Shown: in pieces, positions 7,661 to 15,488 of the stretch
How the letters are laid out: each line of letters starts with the position of its first letter
Numbering within the stretch: position 1 is the first letter of the stretch
DNA from: Phascolarctobacterium_B sp045598345
GTDB lineage: Bacteria; Bacillota; Negativicutes; Acidaminococcales; Acidaminococcaceae
Assembly (NCBI GenBank): GCA_045598345.1
Contig: JAZLLX010000062.1
Location: 1-24,660, forward strand
Length of the DNA: 24,660 bases
Reading direction: 5' to 3'
Program-made: the position numbers and the translations under genes
Notes under the pieces: model-generated
Told to the model about the DNA's origin: nothing
Databases searched by the model: none
The model's input: only the letters and a program-made list of their open reading frames with translations

Positions 7661-8124
7661 AACCGATAGCCGCCTTTCCGTTTCTCAATCCAACCCGTTT
7701 TGATAGCATTATTCCACGCATGCACAGCCGCATAAATTAAAGCATCTTCTTCAGTTGCACTGCGGTATTTGTGGTTGCCACGTTCCGCCACCCTTAACTC
7801 AACCGGCATATTTCTTTGCATAGCGTACTGGTTATCCGCCCATTCGTTTAAATTAACCTTACGCCGATTATTATTGTCCGAGCATAACTTGCTCAAATTT
7901 TTATCCAAACCGTCCAAGGCATGTAAAACTGCAGCATAAATGCCGATGGCTACAGTCCCAGTTCCCTTTTCTACTGCCAACAAAGTCATACGGCTGATTC
8001 CCACACGCTCCGCCAATTCGGTGGCAGTTATCTTTTTACGCAAGCGGATTTCCCTTATTTGCGTTCCCATATTTGTTAAATTGTTTTGAATTTCCGGTAA
8101 TAATTCTAATGTGCGTTTTTGCAT
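7648..8124 (-). CDS. XRE-family HTH regulator, HipB-like, with extra C-terminal domain
   Basis: A 158-residue DNA-binding protein. Residues about 18-75 form an XRE helix-turn-helix (ATELAERVGISRMTLLAVEKG is the recognition core). The N-terminal lead (LLPEIQNNLTNMGTQIR) and GIYAAVLHALDGLDKNL resemble the HipB-like regulators that precede HipA or AbiEii genes. About 75 residues beyond the HTH are not in the usual short form and I do not recognise them. The ATG at 8124 is chosen because GAGGAGAAGG lies just upstream. It is first in a three-gene operon with a near-consensus promoter, which suggests autoregulation by the encoded repressor. Confidence 0.8.
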   Translation of the reverse strand: MQKRTLELLPEIQNNLTNMGTQIREIRLRKKITATELAERVGISRMTLLAVEKGTGTVAIGIYAAVLHALDGLDKNLSKLCSDNNNRRKVNLNEWADNQYAMQRNMPVELRVAERGNHKYRSATEEDALIYAAVHAWNNAIKTGWIEKRKGGYRLCEI

Positions 8125-8145
8125 ATTCCTTCTCCTCTGTCCATT

Positions 8146-8174
8146 ATAATATACCAATATTCATTATTTGTCAA
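8146..8174 (-). promoter_or_regulatory. Strong promoter of the HTH-nucleotidyltransferase operon
   Basis: On the minus strand, a perfect -35 TTGACA (8169-8174), a 17-bp spacer and -10 TATTAT (8146-8151), 21 bp before the start codon. Just upstream at about 8193-8220 is a 7-nt-period array (GGTATCA/GATTTCA words) that could serve as an operator or simply be a member of the heptamer repeat class. Confidence 0.75.
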
Positions 8175-8242
8175 CTATAATTTACGGATTTTAGGTATCA
8201 GATTTCAGGTATCAGATTTTAGATGTTTAGTATAAGTCCAAA

Positions 8243-8281
8243 ATAAAAAAGAACATTTGTAGACAAATTGCAAATGTTCTT
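8243..8281 (-). terminator. Intrinsic terminator after trmB
   Basis: Arms at 8249-8259 and 8271-8281 (AAGAACATTTG and its complement) form a perfect 11-bp stem with an 11-nt loop, followed on the minus strand by a run of six T. It lies 28 bp after the trmB stop codon. Confidence 0.85.
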
Positions 8282-8308
8282 TATGAGTTCAAATAATTTT
8301 CCTAAATA

Positions 8309-8947
8309 CTAAAATTCCACTTCCACAAAATAAATCTTGTTGCCCTTCGCACTAAACTTTTCCTCGTACTCGGTCTGCACTTCGTTCACCACTGTGCTGT
8401 GATGCAAATCACGGGTGAGTTGCACTATCTTCACCCCCACCTCCGCAAACTCTTCCAAACTGAATTCAAACAAGTCCTTGTTGTCCGTCTTAAAACGCAA
8501 ATGTCCGCCCTTGCCCAAAAGTTGCCTGTAGATTTCCAAGAATTTACGATAAGTCAAACGCCGTTTGGCGTGCCTTGCTTTCGGCCAGGGGTCGCTGAAA
8601 TTCAAATATATCTCTTTAATTTCCCCCTGTGCAAACCATTCCAAAAGCCCTTCCGCATCCGCATGAATGACCCGCACATTATTAAGTTCTTCTTCCAATG
8701 CCGCCCGTGCCGGATAAAAGGCAATATCGTGTTGGCTCTCCACCGCAATATAAGCACATTCAGGATGCAGTTTTGCCATACCGATAACAAATTTTCCCTT
8801 GCCGCAGCCAATTTCCAAACACAATCTTTTGTCAGGAAACAACTCCTGCCAATGCCCCTGCATCTTATCCAAGTCCTGGTCTAAAAGAGTTTTGCCACGC
8901 ACATCGTCCATGGCCTTTTCAATCCAAGGTTTTTTTCTTAACCGCAT
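8309..8947 (-). CDS. trmB: tRNA (guanine-N7-)-methyltransferase TrmB
   Basis: A 212-residue SAM-dependent enzyme that forms m7G at position 46 in the variable loop of tRNAs. SAM-binding motif LEIGCGKGKFV lies near 43-53. The family signature NFSDPWPKARHAKRRLT is at about 115-131, FKTDN near 152-156, and TEYEEKF near the C-terminus. An AAGGAG ribosome binding site precedes the ATG at 8947. It stands alone between its own terminator and a repeat region, with a small hairpin just upstream at 8967-8985. Confidence 0.95.
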   Translation of the reverse strand: MRLRKKPWIEKAMDDVRGKTLLDQDLDKMQGHWQELFPDKRLCLEIGCGKGKFVIGMAKLHPECAYIAVESQHDIAFYPARAALEEELNNVRVIHADAEGLLEWFAQGEIKEIYLNFSDPWPKARHAKRRLTYRKFLEIYRQLLGKGGHLRFKTDNKDLFEFSLEEFAEVGVKIVQLTRDLHHSTVVNEVQTEYEEKFSAKGNKIYFVEVEF

Positions 8948-8966
8948 ACCTGCTCCTTACACAAAA

Positions 8967-8985
8967 GGGCTTCAATCTGAAGCCC
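8967..8985 (-). other. Hairpin in the trmB leader
   Basis: GGGCTTC and GAAGCCC form a 7-bp stem with a 5-nt loop, followed on the minus strand by TTTTGTG, 19 bp before the trmB start. It may be a weak terminator for transcription coming from upstream or a leader structure; the T run is short. Confidence 0.45.
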
Positions 8986-8986
8986 G

Positions 8987-9372
8987 TCAATAATTAAAAG
9001 TTATAAATTAAAAGTTAAAAACTATGGTAATATGTTCCTTTAATTAGAATTATAAAGGTCCGCTTTATACCAACTTTCCTGCTATAATCACAGGAACTTT
9101 TTACCATATTTGGTCTTTGCTCTTTGTTCTTTGACATTTATTCCAAGTATCAACCTAATTGCTCACCCCACCACCGACCTTGAAAACTGTGTCGCTCCCC
9201 CGCCCCTTTATGGGCGGACAAGGATTCGCATAACCCCGCACACCTGAACCCCAAAATCTAATCACAGGAACATCCTACCATAATTACGCATTGCGAATTC
9301 CGCATTACGCATTATATATTCCCCTAAATCCTGATTCCTAATTCCTAATTCCTTTACCCTCTAACTTGAACC
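8987..9372. repeat. Modular intergenic repeat region R3
   Basis: A 386-bp gene-free region between the M23 peptidase gene and trmB. Heptamer array (AAAAGTT/ATAAATT words, about 8993-9022), inverted boundary motif at 9024-9054, short core, direct motif at 9083-9108, TTTGGTC/TTTGCTC heptamers to about 9141, a second core (9142-9257) with CACCACCGACC and a CCGCCC/GGGCGG hairpin, direct motif at 9258-9282, ATTACGC heptamers to about 9313, and GATTCCT/AATTCCT heptamers at about 9329-9353. This is the cleanest complete copy of the element, and the same modules recur in R1 and R4. Confidence 0.87.
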
Positions 9373-10341
9373 CTACTTAATAATCCTTCTCGGATTAATC
9401 TGTTCGCCCCAAAGCATAACTTCATAATGCAGATGGGGGCCTGTGGAATAGCCCGTACTGCCGACCCTGCCGATGAACTGCCCTTTTACCACATAAGCAT
9501 TTATATTCACCGCAATAGTGCTTAAATGCCCATAGGCAGTGGTGTACCCGTAATCATGTTCAATCTCAATATATTTGCCGTAACCACTGTACCAGCCCGC
9601 ATGAGTTACCCTGCCGCTTGCCCCGGCATACACCGGCTCGCCATATTGGGCGGCAATGTCCAGACCGGGATGGAAATCGCCCCACGCACCGGTTACAGGA
9701 TCCTGCCTGCGGCCAAACTCACTGGAAATCCAACCATTGTCAACCGGCCAAATATCCGGAGTAACTTCCTTCTTGTAATTATCCTGGCGGATTACCTTAT
9801 ATAACTTTTTGAGGTCCTGCTTATCTACCTCAATGTTGAAGGCAAGATTCTCGTTCTGTTCTTCCAAAATCCGCATCTTGGAACCCATTCTGTCCGTCAG
9901 TCCCAAAATCGGTCCGCCCTTACCGCTGCGTTTGTCCTTTTCATCTGCCAAAGTCGGCGGCTCCATACCCGCCTTCTTCATTTCCTTGACCACATCCTTT
10001 TTCATCTGTTGCAGTTCCGCCAATTCCTTCTGCACATTATCGGTCAGGTTCTGCAAATCCTCCAACCGTTTGTCCTGCATTTCCTTGGCGGCATAATATT
10101 CCTTCAATTCATTCCTGTCCGCCCATCCGGTGTAAATGACATAATACATAGCGCCAATGCTAAAAGCAATAAAAGCAAGCACCCCTGCCACCACATTAAT
10201 CAGGAGCCGCACCTCATTCCCGTTAAAATTATGGTTGCTCATTTCCCCGCCGTCGTTAGGCACCACCATAACGGAATAGGTCTTGTTGGCACTGACCATT
10301 GATTTCAAAAAATTCCAAGTTGTATGAAACGCTTTAATCAT
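9373..10341 (-). CDS. Membrane-anchored M23 family metallopeptidase (LytM-type)
   Basis: A 322-residue putative peptidoglycan endopeptidase or its regulator. One transmembrane helix lies at about 44-70, then a predicted coiled coil at about 78-180, then the C-terminal M23/LytM domain. Zinc and catalytic residues are visible: H224 and D228 in FHPGLDIA, H272 in GHLS, and H303/H305 in GPHLHYE, so the domain looks catalytically competent. This layout is that of cell-wall hydrolases anchored in the cytoplasmic membrane and acting outside it. The ATG at 10341 with GAGAGGAAT upstream was chosen; it begins 7 bp after the yigZ stop codon, so the two form an operon. Confidence 0.9.
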   Translation of the reverse strand: MIKAFHTTWNFLKSMVSANKTYSVMVVPNDGGEMSNHNFNGNEVRLLINVVAGVLAFIAFSIGAMYYVIYTGWADRNELKEYYAAKEMQDKRLEDLQNLTDNVQKELAELQQMKKDVVKEMKKAGMEPPTLADEKDKRSGKGGPILGLTDRMGSKMRILEEQNENLAFNIEVDKQDLKKLYKVIRQDNYKKEVTPDIWPVDNGWISSEFGRRQDPVTGAWGDFHPGLDIAAQYGEPVYAGASGRVTHAGWYSGYGKYIEIEHDYGYTTAYGHLSTIAVNINAYVVKGQFIGRVGSTGYSTGPHLHYEVMLWGEQINPRRIIK

Positions 10342-10348
10342 ATTCCTC

Positions 10349-10978
10349 TCACTGTGCAACTGCAATCTCAATCATCTGACTTTCCACAAATGTCAGTTCC
10401 ACCGGCATCTGCAAAAGTTGTGTTAAATAATTTTCCGCCTTCTCACATTCATCCCTGCGGATAAGAAAAGTAATTTTTGTCCTTTCCCCGTATTCCACCT
10501 GCCTGATGGCATAGCGGCCATCCGCATAGAGTATGTTCAAAATTTTGCCCGCATCATTGGGACTGACGGTAAGAACATAACTGCCCATTTCCACTCTTTG
10601 TGCCTTGCCTGCCTTTTTAATGGCCTCCGCCACAGAGTTGGTGTATGCCCTCACTAATCCACCTGCGCCCAGTTTCACCCCGCCAAAATAGCGGGTTACT
10701 ACTGCCGCCACCCCCTGAACCTTTGCTTTACGCAAAACTTCCAACATAGGTATGCCCGCAGTACCGCCGGGTTCCCCGTCATCGCTTGACCTTTGTGTTT
10801 GCTCATTCAACAGATAGGCGCTGCAATTGTGGGTGGCGTCCCAATACTCTTTCTTAACCCCTTTGATAAACTCCTGGGCCTCCGCTTCCGTCTGCACTTT
10901 TTTCAATGTACAAATGAAACGGCTTTTCTCAATCACTATTTCATTTTTAGCATCCTTTGCGATGGTAAAAATCTCCAT
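10349..10978 (-). CDS. yigZ: YigZ/IMPACT family protein (UPF0029)
   Basis: A 209-residue protein with the YigZ N-terminal domain (EKSRFICTL near 18-26, SSDDGEPGGTAG near 64-75, TRYFGGVKLGAGGLVRAY near 95-112) and the DUF1949 C-terminal domain. Family members relate to eukaryotic IMPACT, which affects translational control; the bacterial role is not established. Length matches the family. An AT-rich promoter with TTGCAA and TAAAAT, spaced 17 bp, lies so close that the -10 box ends 9 nt before the ATG. Only AGGG in that gap could serve as a ribosome binding site. Confidence 0.92.
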   Translation of the reverse strand: MEIFTIAKDAKNEIVIEKSRFICTLKKVQTEAEAQEFIKGVKKEYWDATHNCSAYLLNEQTQRSSDDGEPGGTAGIPMLEVLRKAKVQGVAAVVTRYFGGVKLGAGGLVRAYTNSVAEAIKKAGKAQRVEMGSYVLTVSPNDAGKILNILYADGRYAIRQVEYGERTKITFLIRRDECEKAENYLTQLLQMPVELTFVESQMIEIAVAQ

Positions 10979-10987
10979 AGATACCCT

Positions 10988-11016
10988 ATTTTATACTATC
11001 ATTTATATATTTGCAA
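10988..11016 (-). promoter_or_regulatory. Candidate promoter of yigZ
   Basis: On the minus strand, TTGCAA (11011-11016), a 17-bp spacer and TAAAAT (10988-10993). The -10 box ends 9 nt before the start codon, the same geometry as at metN and prfA. In such AT-rich DNA the match could be chance. Confidence 0.45.
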
Positions 11017-11039
11017 GTAAAAAATCATATTTTTTGTAA

Positions 11040-13490
11040 CTAATATACAATTTTCAGCAAAGCAATCTGTACCGCCACTATCAAAAACATGATGCCCAGA
11101 AAGCCCTTGTTCCTGCCCAGACCTTCCCACAGGCACCAACTGCCGGCTCGTACGATAAAGGCATTAGCCACCGCCAGCAGAATAAAAATGGTGAAGAAAA
11201 TGCCGTTGGCAAAATAGATATGCCGGCTGGCGGGAACAAAATAACTGAAAGCCGCCAAAATCACTATTCCTGCCAAACCGATATGCGTGAGCATGGCACG
11301 GTTCACAATTTTTTCCGTCCGCTTCTTCGGCGCCTCCCGCAAATATTTTTCCAAAGCCGGCTCACCGCCAAAGGCGATAGCCGCCAAAGTGTCCATCACC
11401 AAATTAATCCAAAGAATTTGAATAATGGTCAAAGGATTCTCCACTCCCAGGAAAGGGGCAATCAGGTTGACCGCCACCGCCCCCACATTGATGGTAAGTT
11501 GGAAAGTAACAAACTTGCAAATGGATTTATAAATAGTCCTGCCGTAAAGAATGGCCTGCTTGATGCTGAGGAAATTGTCATCAAGAATAACAATATCCCC
11601 CGCTTCCTTCGCCACATCCGTACCGCTGCCCATAGCAAAACCCACATCCGCTTTTTTCAACGCCGGCGAGTCATTCACCCCGTCACCCGTCATGCCCACA
11701 ACCAAGTTAAGTTCCTGGGCAATCCGCACCAGACGGCTCTTATCCATAGGCAAAGCCCTTGCCACCACTCTGAGTTTCGGCAACATCAGTTTCACTTCAT
11801 CATCCGTAAAAGCCGCCAATTCCGTGCTTGTCCAAACCAATTCTTCAGGATGTTGGAGCAGTCCCGCATCCTTGGCAATGGCCGCCGCAGTTTCCTTACG
11901 GTCCCCCGTAATCATCACCACTTGCACTCCCGCCTCCTGTACCGCCTGAATAGCGCTCACCGCCTCAGGCCGCACCTCATCACGAATACAAAGAATCCCC
12001 ACTAAAGTCAGACCATGCTCCACGCTGTCCTGCTCACTGGTGCAAAGCGCCAACATACGGATGGCCTGCCTTGCCAGTTCCACCATACGGTAATCCAAGT
12101 TTTGTTTCATGCCGTCCGTCAGGGGTTGCCGTCTGCCTTCCCCATCCCAATAATAATCCGTGCTGAGCAAAAGTTTTTCCGGTGCCCCTTTTACCAAAAG
12201 TTTTTCCGTCCCGTCCGTAACTGCAGAACTGAATTTGTCCGCTGAATTGAAAGGGCAAAATTGCAACCTTTGCGGTACGGCAGTGCGATATTTGCCGATA
12301 TAATCGGACAGTGCCTTCTCCGTCATATTACCGCCAAGAATGGCATCTTCCGTCACCGTAGCACTGGTATTGATAACGATATTTTCAAAAGTATATTGCT
12401 TAATCACTGCCGGCAACTGTTCAAATTTTTTGAACTCCTGACGGTCACCGGTGAGGAAATTCACCACTTCCAAATGACCTTTGGTAATAGTCCCCGTCTT
12501 GTCTGTAAAAAGCAAATTCAAACTGCCTGCGGTTTCAATACCCACCAGTTTCCGCACCAGCACATTGTCGTGCAACATTTTTTTCATATTCAAACTGCTG
12601 ACAATGGCAATCATCAAAGGCAGCCCCTCCGGCACCGCCATTACAATAATGACAATCCCCACAATAATGGCACTGACCATATCTCCGCCGATAATCTGCA
12701 TGGGCTGGGCAAAGTAATTTTCTTTTGCCAAATATTTTTCTATGAACACCGCCACCGCAATCAAAAAACCTGCGGCATAGCCAAATTTGGCAATCTGCTT
12801 GGCAAGATGTTCCAATTTGATTTTCAAAGGGCTGGGACGCTCCTCAATCTGCAATTCCTTGGTCAGCTGACCGTAAACGCTCTTGTCACCAACACATTTG
12901 GCAACCATCATGGCATCACCGCTGACCACCACGCTGCCACGGTAAAGCCGGTACTCATTGAGAAAATCTGTTTCCCCGTCCCATTGAAAATCAACAGGGG
13001 CAACAACCTTTTCCGCCTCATCACTTTCCCCGTCCAACGCGCTCTGGTCAAGACCCAAAGTGCCTTCCACCAGCACCCCGTCCACAGGAATCTTGTCACC
13101 GGCACCCAGCATAATCACATCACCAACCACCAGTTCGTCAATGCGGATTTGGGTCGGCTCGCCATCACGCCACACCCGGCAGAAGATACGGCTGGCCTCC
13201 TCCTGCAATTTTTGGAAAGCGGTTTCGTTGGAATATTCCGAGTAAGTGGAAACAAAAGTGGCAAGTAAAATTGCCACCAAAATACCCAAAACTTCCAGCC
13301 AGTCGCCATAACCCATGTAAGCAAAAAGACAATCTGCCAACAGGGCCACGATTAAAATTTCAATAATCGGGTCCCGCAAATTGTCCTTAAACTTATCCCA
13401 AAAAGTTGCCCGGGGCAAACTGGATAAAATGTTTTTCCCGTATAATTCCGCCGAGGCCTTCGCCTCGGCGGAAGTCAAACCATACTTCAT
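11040..13490 (-). CDS. Calcium-transporting P-type ATPase (P2B/PMCA-like)
   Basis: An 816-residue cation pump. Visible in order: cation ATPase N-domain, two N-terminal membrane helices (about 40-82), actuator loop DGES (153-156), helix M4 with PEGLP (287-291), phosphorylation motif DKTGTITKG with D330, KGAPE in the nucleotide-binding domain, MITGDRKETA, hinge GDGVNDSPAL, and C-terminal helices. Helix M6 carries NLVMDTLAA, the calcium-binding pattern of plasma-membrane-type (P2B) pumps rather than SERCA. It should expel Ca2+ from the cytoplasm using ATP. It starts at ATG 13490 with AAAAGGA upstream. An odd feature is a perfect 12-bp foldback at codons 6-15. It is flanked by repeat region R4. 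Confidence 0.93.
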   Translation of the reverse strand: MKYGLTSAEAKASAELYGKNILSSLPRATFWDKFKDNLRDPIIEILIVALLADCLFAYMGYGDWLEVLGILVAILLATFVSTYSEYSNETAFQKLQEEASRIFCRVWRDGEPTQIRIDELVVGDVIMLGAGDKIPVDGVLVEGTLGLDQSALDGESDEAEKVVAPVDFQWDGETDFLNEYRLYRGSVVVSGDAMMVAKCVGDKSVYGQLTKELQIEERPSPLKIKLEHLAKQIAKFGYAAGFLIAVAVFIEKYLAKENYFAQPMQIIGGDMVSAIIVGIVIIVMAVPEGLPLMIAIVSSLNMKKMLHDNVLVRKLVGIETAGSLNLLFTDKTGTITKGHLEVVNFLTGDRQEFKKFEQLPAVIKQYTFENIVINTSATVTEDAILGGNMTEKALSDYIGKYRTAVPQRLQFCPFNSADKFSSAVTDGTEKLLVKGAPEKLLLSTDYYWDGEGRRQPLTDGMKQNLDYRMVELARQAIRMLALCTSEQDSVEHGLTLVGILCIRDEVRPEAVSAIQAVQEAGVQVVMITGDRKETAAAIAKDAGLLQHPEELVWTSTELAAFTDDEVKLMLPKLRVVARALPMDKSRLVRIAQELNLVVGMTGDGVNDSPALKKADVGFAMGSGTDVAKEAGDIVILDDNFLSIKQAILYGRTIYKSICKFVTFQLTINVGAVAVNLIAPFLGVENPLTIIQILWINLVMDTLAAIAFGGEPALEKYLREAPKKRTEKIVNRAMLTHIGLAGIVILAAFSYFVPASRHIYFANGIFFTIFILLAVANAFIVRAGSWCLWEGLGRNKGFLGIMFLIVAVQIALLKIVY
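13446..13473 (-). other. Perfect 12-bp hairpin inside the start of the ATPase gene
   Basis: Arms 13446-13457 and 13462-13473 are exact complements around a 4-nt loop and encode SAEAKASAE-type residues. In RNA this gives a very stable GC-rich stem beginning about 17 nt after the start codon. Confidence 0.7.
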
Positions 13491-13497
13491 ACCTATG

Positions 13498-14045
13498 TTC
13501 CTTTTGGAAATTAAAAATTAAAAGTTAAAAATTGTGGTGGTATGTTCCATTGATTAGAATTATAAAGGTCCGTTCTATGCTGCCTTTTGGCTCCTTGGTG
13601 AAGGAGCTGTCGCCGATAAGTTTTTCGGTGGGCGACTGAGGATTGAGAAATTCGCAATATGCAATCACCCGTCTTGCCTTTCTATGTTCCTTTAGGCAAG
13701 CCACCCTCTTCACCAAGAGGGCCAATTCCGCTTTATGCCAATTTTCCTGCTATAATCACAGGAACATTTTACCATATTTGTTCTTTGCTCTTTGTTCTTT
13801 GACATTTATTCCAAGTATCAACCAAATTGCTCACCCCACCACCGACCTTAAAAACTGTGTCGGTCCCCCGCCCCTTTATGGGCGGACGAGAGTTCGCATA
13901 ACCCCGCACACCTGAAACCCAAAATCTAATCACAGGAACATCTTACCACAATTACTCATTACTCATTACTAACTACTAATTCCCCTAAATCCTGATTCCT
14001 AATTCCTTTATCCTCTAACCTGATACCTCATACCTGAAACCTGAA
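13498..14045. repeat. Modular intergenic repeat region R4
   Basis: A roughly 548-bp gene-free gap between gatB and the calcium ATPase gene. It repeats R3 module for module: AAAAATT heptamers (about 13510-13533), inverted boundary motif (13534-13563), direct motif (13751-13776), TTTGTTC heptamers (13777-13808), second core (13809-13925), direct motif (13926-13950), ATTACTC heptamers (13951-13981), AATTCCT and CCTGATA/CCTGAAA heptamers to the end. It differs from R3 by an extra segment of about 155 bp at 13582-13726. Confidence 0.87.
13582..13726. repeat. Insertion within R4 carrying double-hairpin module copy 2
   Basis: R3 and R4 align up to TCCGYTYTATGC (13569-13580), after which R4 has additional DNA. 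Alignment resumes after a second TCCGCTTTATGC at 13727-13738. The extra DNA holds the GGCTCCTT/AAGGAGC and GTCGCC/GGCGAC hairpins (13589-13648), nearly identical to 3341-3400, and a CCCTCTT/AAGAGGG hairpin at about 13704-13721. The 12-nt flanking repeat looks like a duplication or pre-existing repeat at the insertion point. Confidence 0.65.
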
Positions 14046-15488
14046 TTATTGAAGCTTCTGCTTCAATAACTGCTGCACCATCCCCGGATTTGCCTTGCCC
14101 TTGGACTTCTTCATAATTTGCCCTACCAAGAACCCGATTGCCTTATCCTTGCCTGCCTTGTAGTCCGCAACGGACTGCGGATTTTCCGCAATCGCCTCAT
14201 CCACAAATTTTTCAATGGCACCCGTATCGCTCACCTGTTCCAAACCCAATTCCTTAACCAGTTGTTTCGGGGACTTGTCTTCCTTCAACATTTCTGCGAA
14301 GACCTTCTTTGCCAGTTTGGAACTCAACACATTATCCTTCAACAAATTGGTCAGCTCGCCCAAATGTTCGGCACTAACCTGGAACTCGCTGATTTCCTTG
14401 TTCTCGTTATTCAACCAAGCGGACACATCACCCAAAAGCCAGTTGGCAACCAGTTTCGCATCCTTGGACACAGCCACTGCCCTGTCAAAATATTCTGCCA
14501 TGGCCTTTGTGGAAACAATCAGCCGGGCATCATAATCGGACAGGCCGAACTGCTTCATCAACCTTGCCTGACGCTGCACCGGCAATTCCGGCAATTCACT
14601 CTTAACCCGGTTAATCCAGGCATCGTCAATCTCCACCGGCACCAAATCGGGGTCAGGGAAATAACGGTAATCGTGGGCTTCCTCTTTGGAACGCATACTC
14701 AAAGTCACACCCTTCGCATCGTCCCAAGTACGGGTTTCCTGCACCACATGACCGCCGTCCTCAATAACTTCCTTCTGACGTTCCACTTCATATTCAATCG
14801 CACGCACCAACGCTTTGAAAGAATTTAAATTCTTAATCTCCGCACGGGTGCCAAATTCCTTTGAACCCTCCGGCATAATGGAAATATTGGCATCACAACG
14901 CAATGAACCTTCCTGCATCTTGCAGTCACACACATCCGTATATTCCAAAATCGCTTTCAAGTTTTCCATGTAAGCGCGGGCTTCTTCCGCACTCCGCATA
15001 TCCGGTTCGGACACAATCTCAATCAAAGGCACCCCTGCACGGTTATAGTCCACCGCACTGCTGTCGGAAGTGGAAATGGTGGCACCGCTGTGTACCAATT
15101 TCCCCGCATCCTCCTCCATGTGAATACGGGTAATCCCGATCCGCTTTTCCTCACCGTTCACATTGACATCTATATGACCACGAAGGCAGATGGGCTCTTC
15201 CCACTGGCTGATCTGATAATTCTTTGCCAAGTCAGGATAGAAATAATTTTTTCTGTCAAACTTATTAAACTTTTGAATTTCACAGTTCAAAGCCAGACCC
15301 GCCCGAATGGCAAACTCCACCACCTGCTTGTTCAACACGGGCAAAGCCCCGGGCATACCCAAGCACACCGGGCACACATGGGTATTAGGCGTTGCCCCGA
15401 ACTCTGTGGAGCAGGAGCAGAACGCCTTAGATTTTGTTTTCAGTTCAGCATGAACTTCCAAGCCGATAACTGTTGTATATTTAGCCAT
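14046..15488 (-). CDS. gatB: Asp-tRNA(Asn)/Glu-tRNA(Gln) amidotransferase subunit B
   Basis: A 480-residue subunit that binds the misacylated tRNA and activates it with ATP before amidation. N-terminal GLEVHAEL (9-16) begins the kinase-like cradle; paired cysteines in FCSCSTEF and HVCPVCLGMPG at about 23-45 match the metal-binding site of the family; the C-terminal 150 residues form the helical YqeY-like tail domain. Its ATG overlaps the gatA stop codon by one base (TAATG), with GGAGGT 8 bp upstream inside gatA. An 8-bp hairpin covers the last codons (14048-14067), but without a T run I do not call it a terminator. Confidence 0.96.
   Translation of the reverse strand: MAKYTTVIGLEVHAELKTKSKAFCSCSTEFGATPNTHVCPVCLGMPGALPVLNKQVVEFAIRAGLALNCEIQKFNKFDRKNYFYPDLAKNYQISQWEEPICLRGHIDVNVNGEEKRIGITRIHMEEDAGKLVHSGATISTSDSSAVDYNRAGVPLIEIVSEPDMRSAEEARAYMENLKAILEYTDVCDCKMQEGSLRCDANISIMPEGSKEFGTRAEIKNLNSFKALVRAIEYEVERQKEVIEDGGHVVQETRTWDDAKGVTLSMRSKEEAHDYRYFPDPDLVPVEIDDAWINRVKSELPELPVQRQARLMKQFGLSDYDARLIVSTKAMAEYFDRAVAVSKDAKLVANWLLGDVSAWLNNENKEISEFQVSAEHLGELTNLLKDNVLSSKLAKKVFAEMLKEDKSPKQLVKELGLEQVSDTGAIEKFVDEAIAENPQSVADYKAGKDKAIGFLVGQIMKKSKGKANPGMVQQLLKQKLQ

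Noticed and set aside
11220..13268. Long plus-strand open frames opposite the calcium ATPase gene
   Set aside because: The minus-strand frame carries all P-type ATPase motifs; the opposite frames are by-products of its codon use. The same holds for frames opposite prfA, gatA and gatB.
13525..13915. Open frames inside repeat region R4
   Set aside because: They are translations of the same repeat modules as in R1 and R3, without ribosome binding sites.
14048..14067. Terminator after gatB
   Set aside because: There is a perfect 8-bp hairpin over the last codons, but no T run follows on the minus strand.
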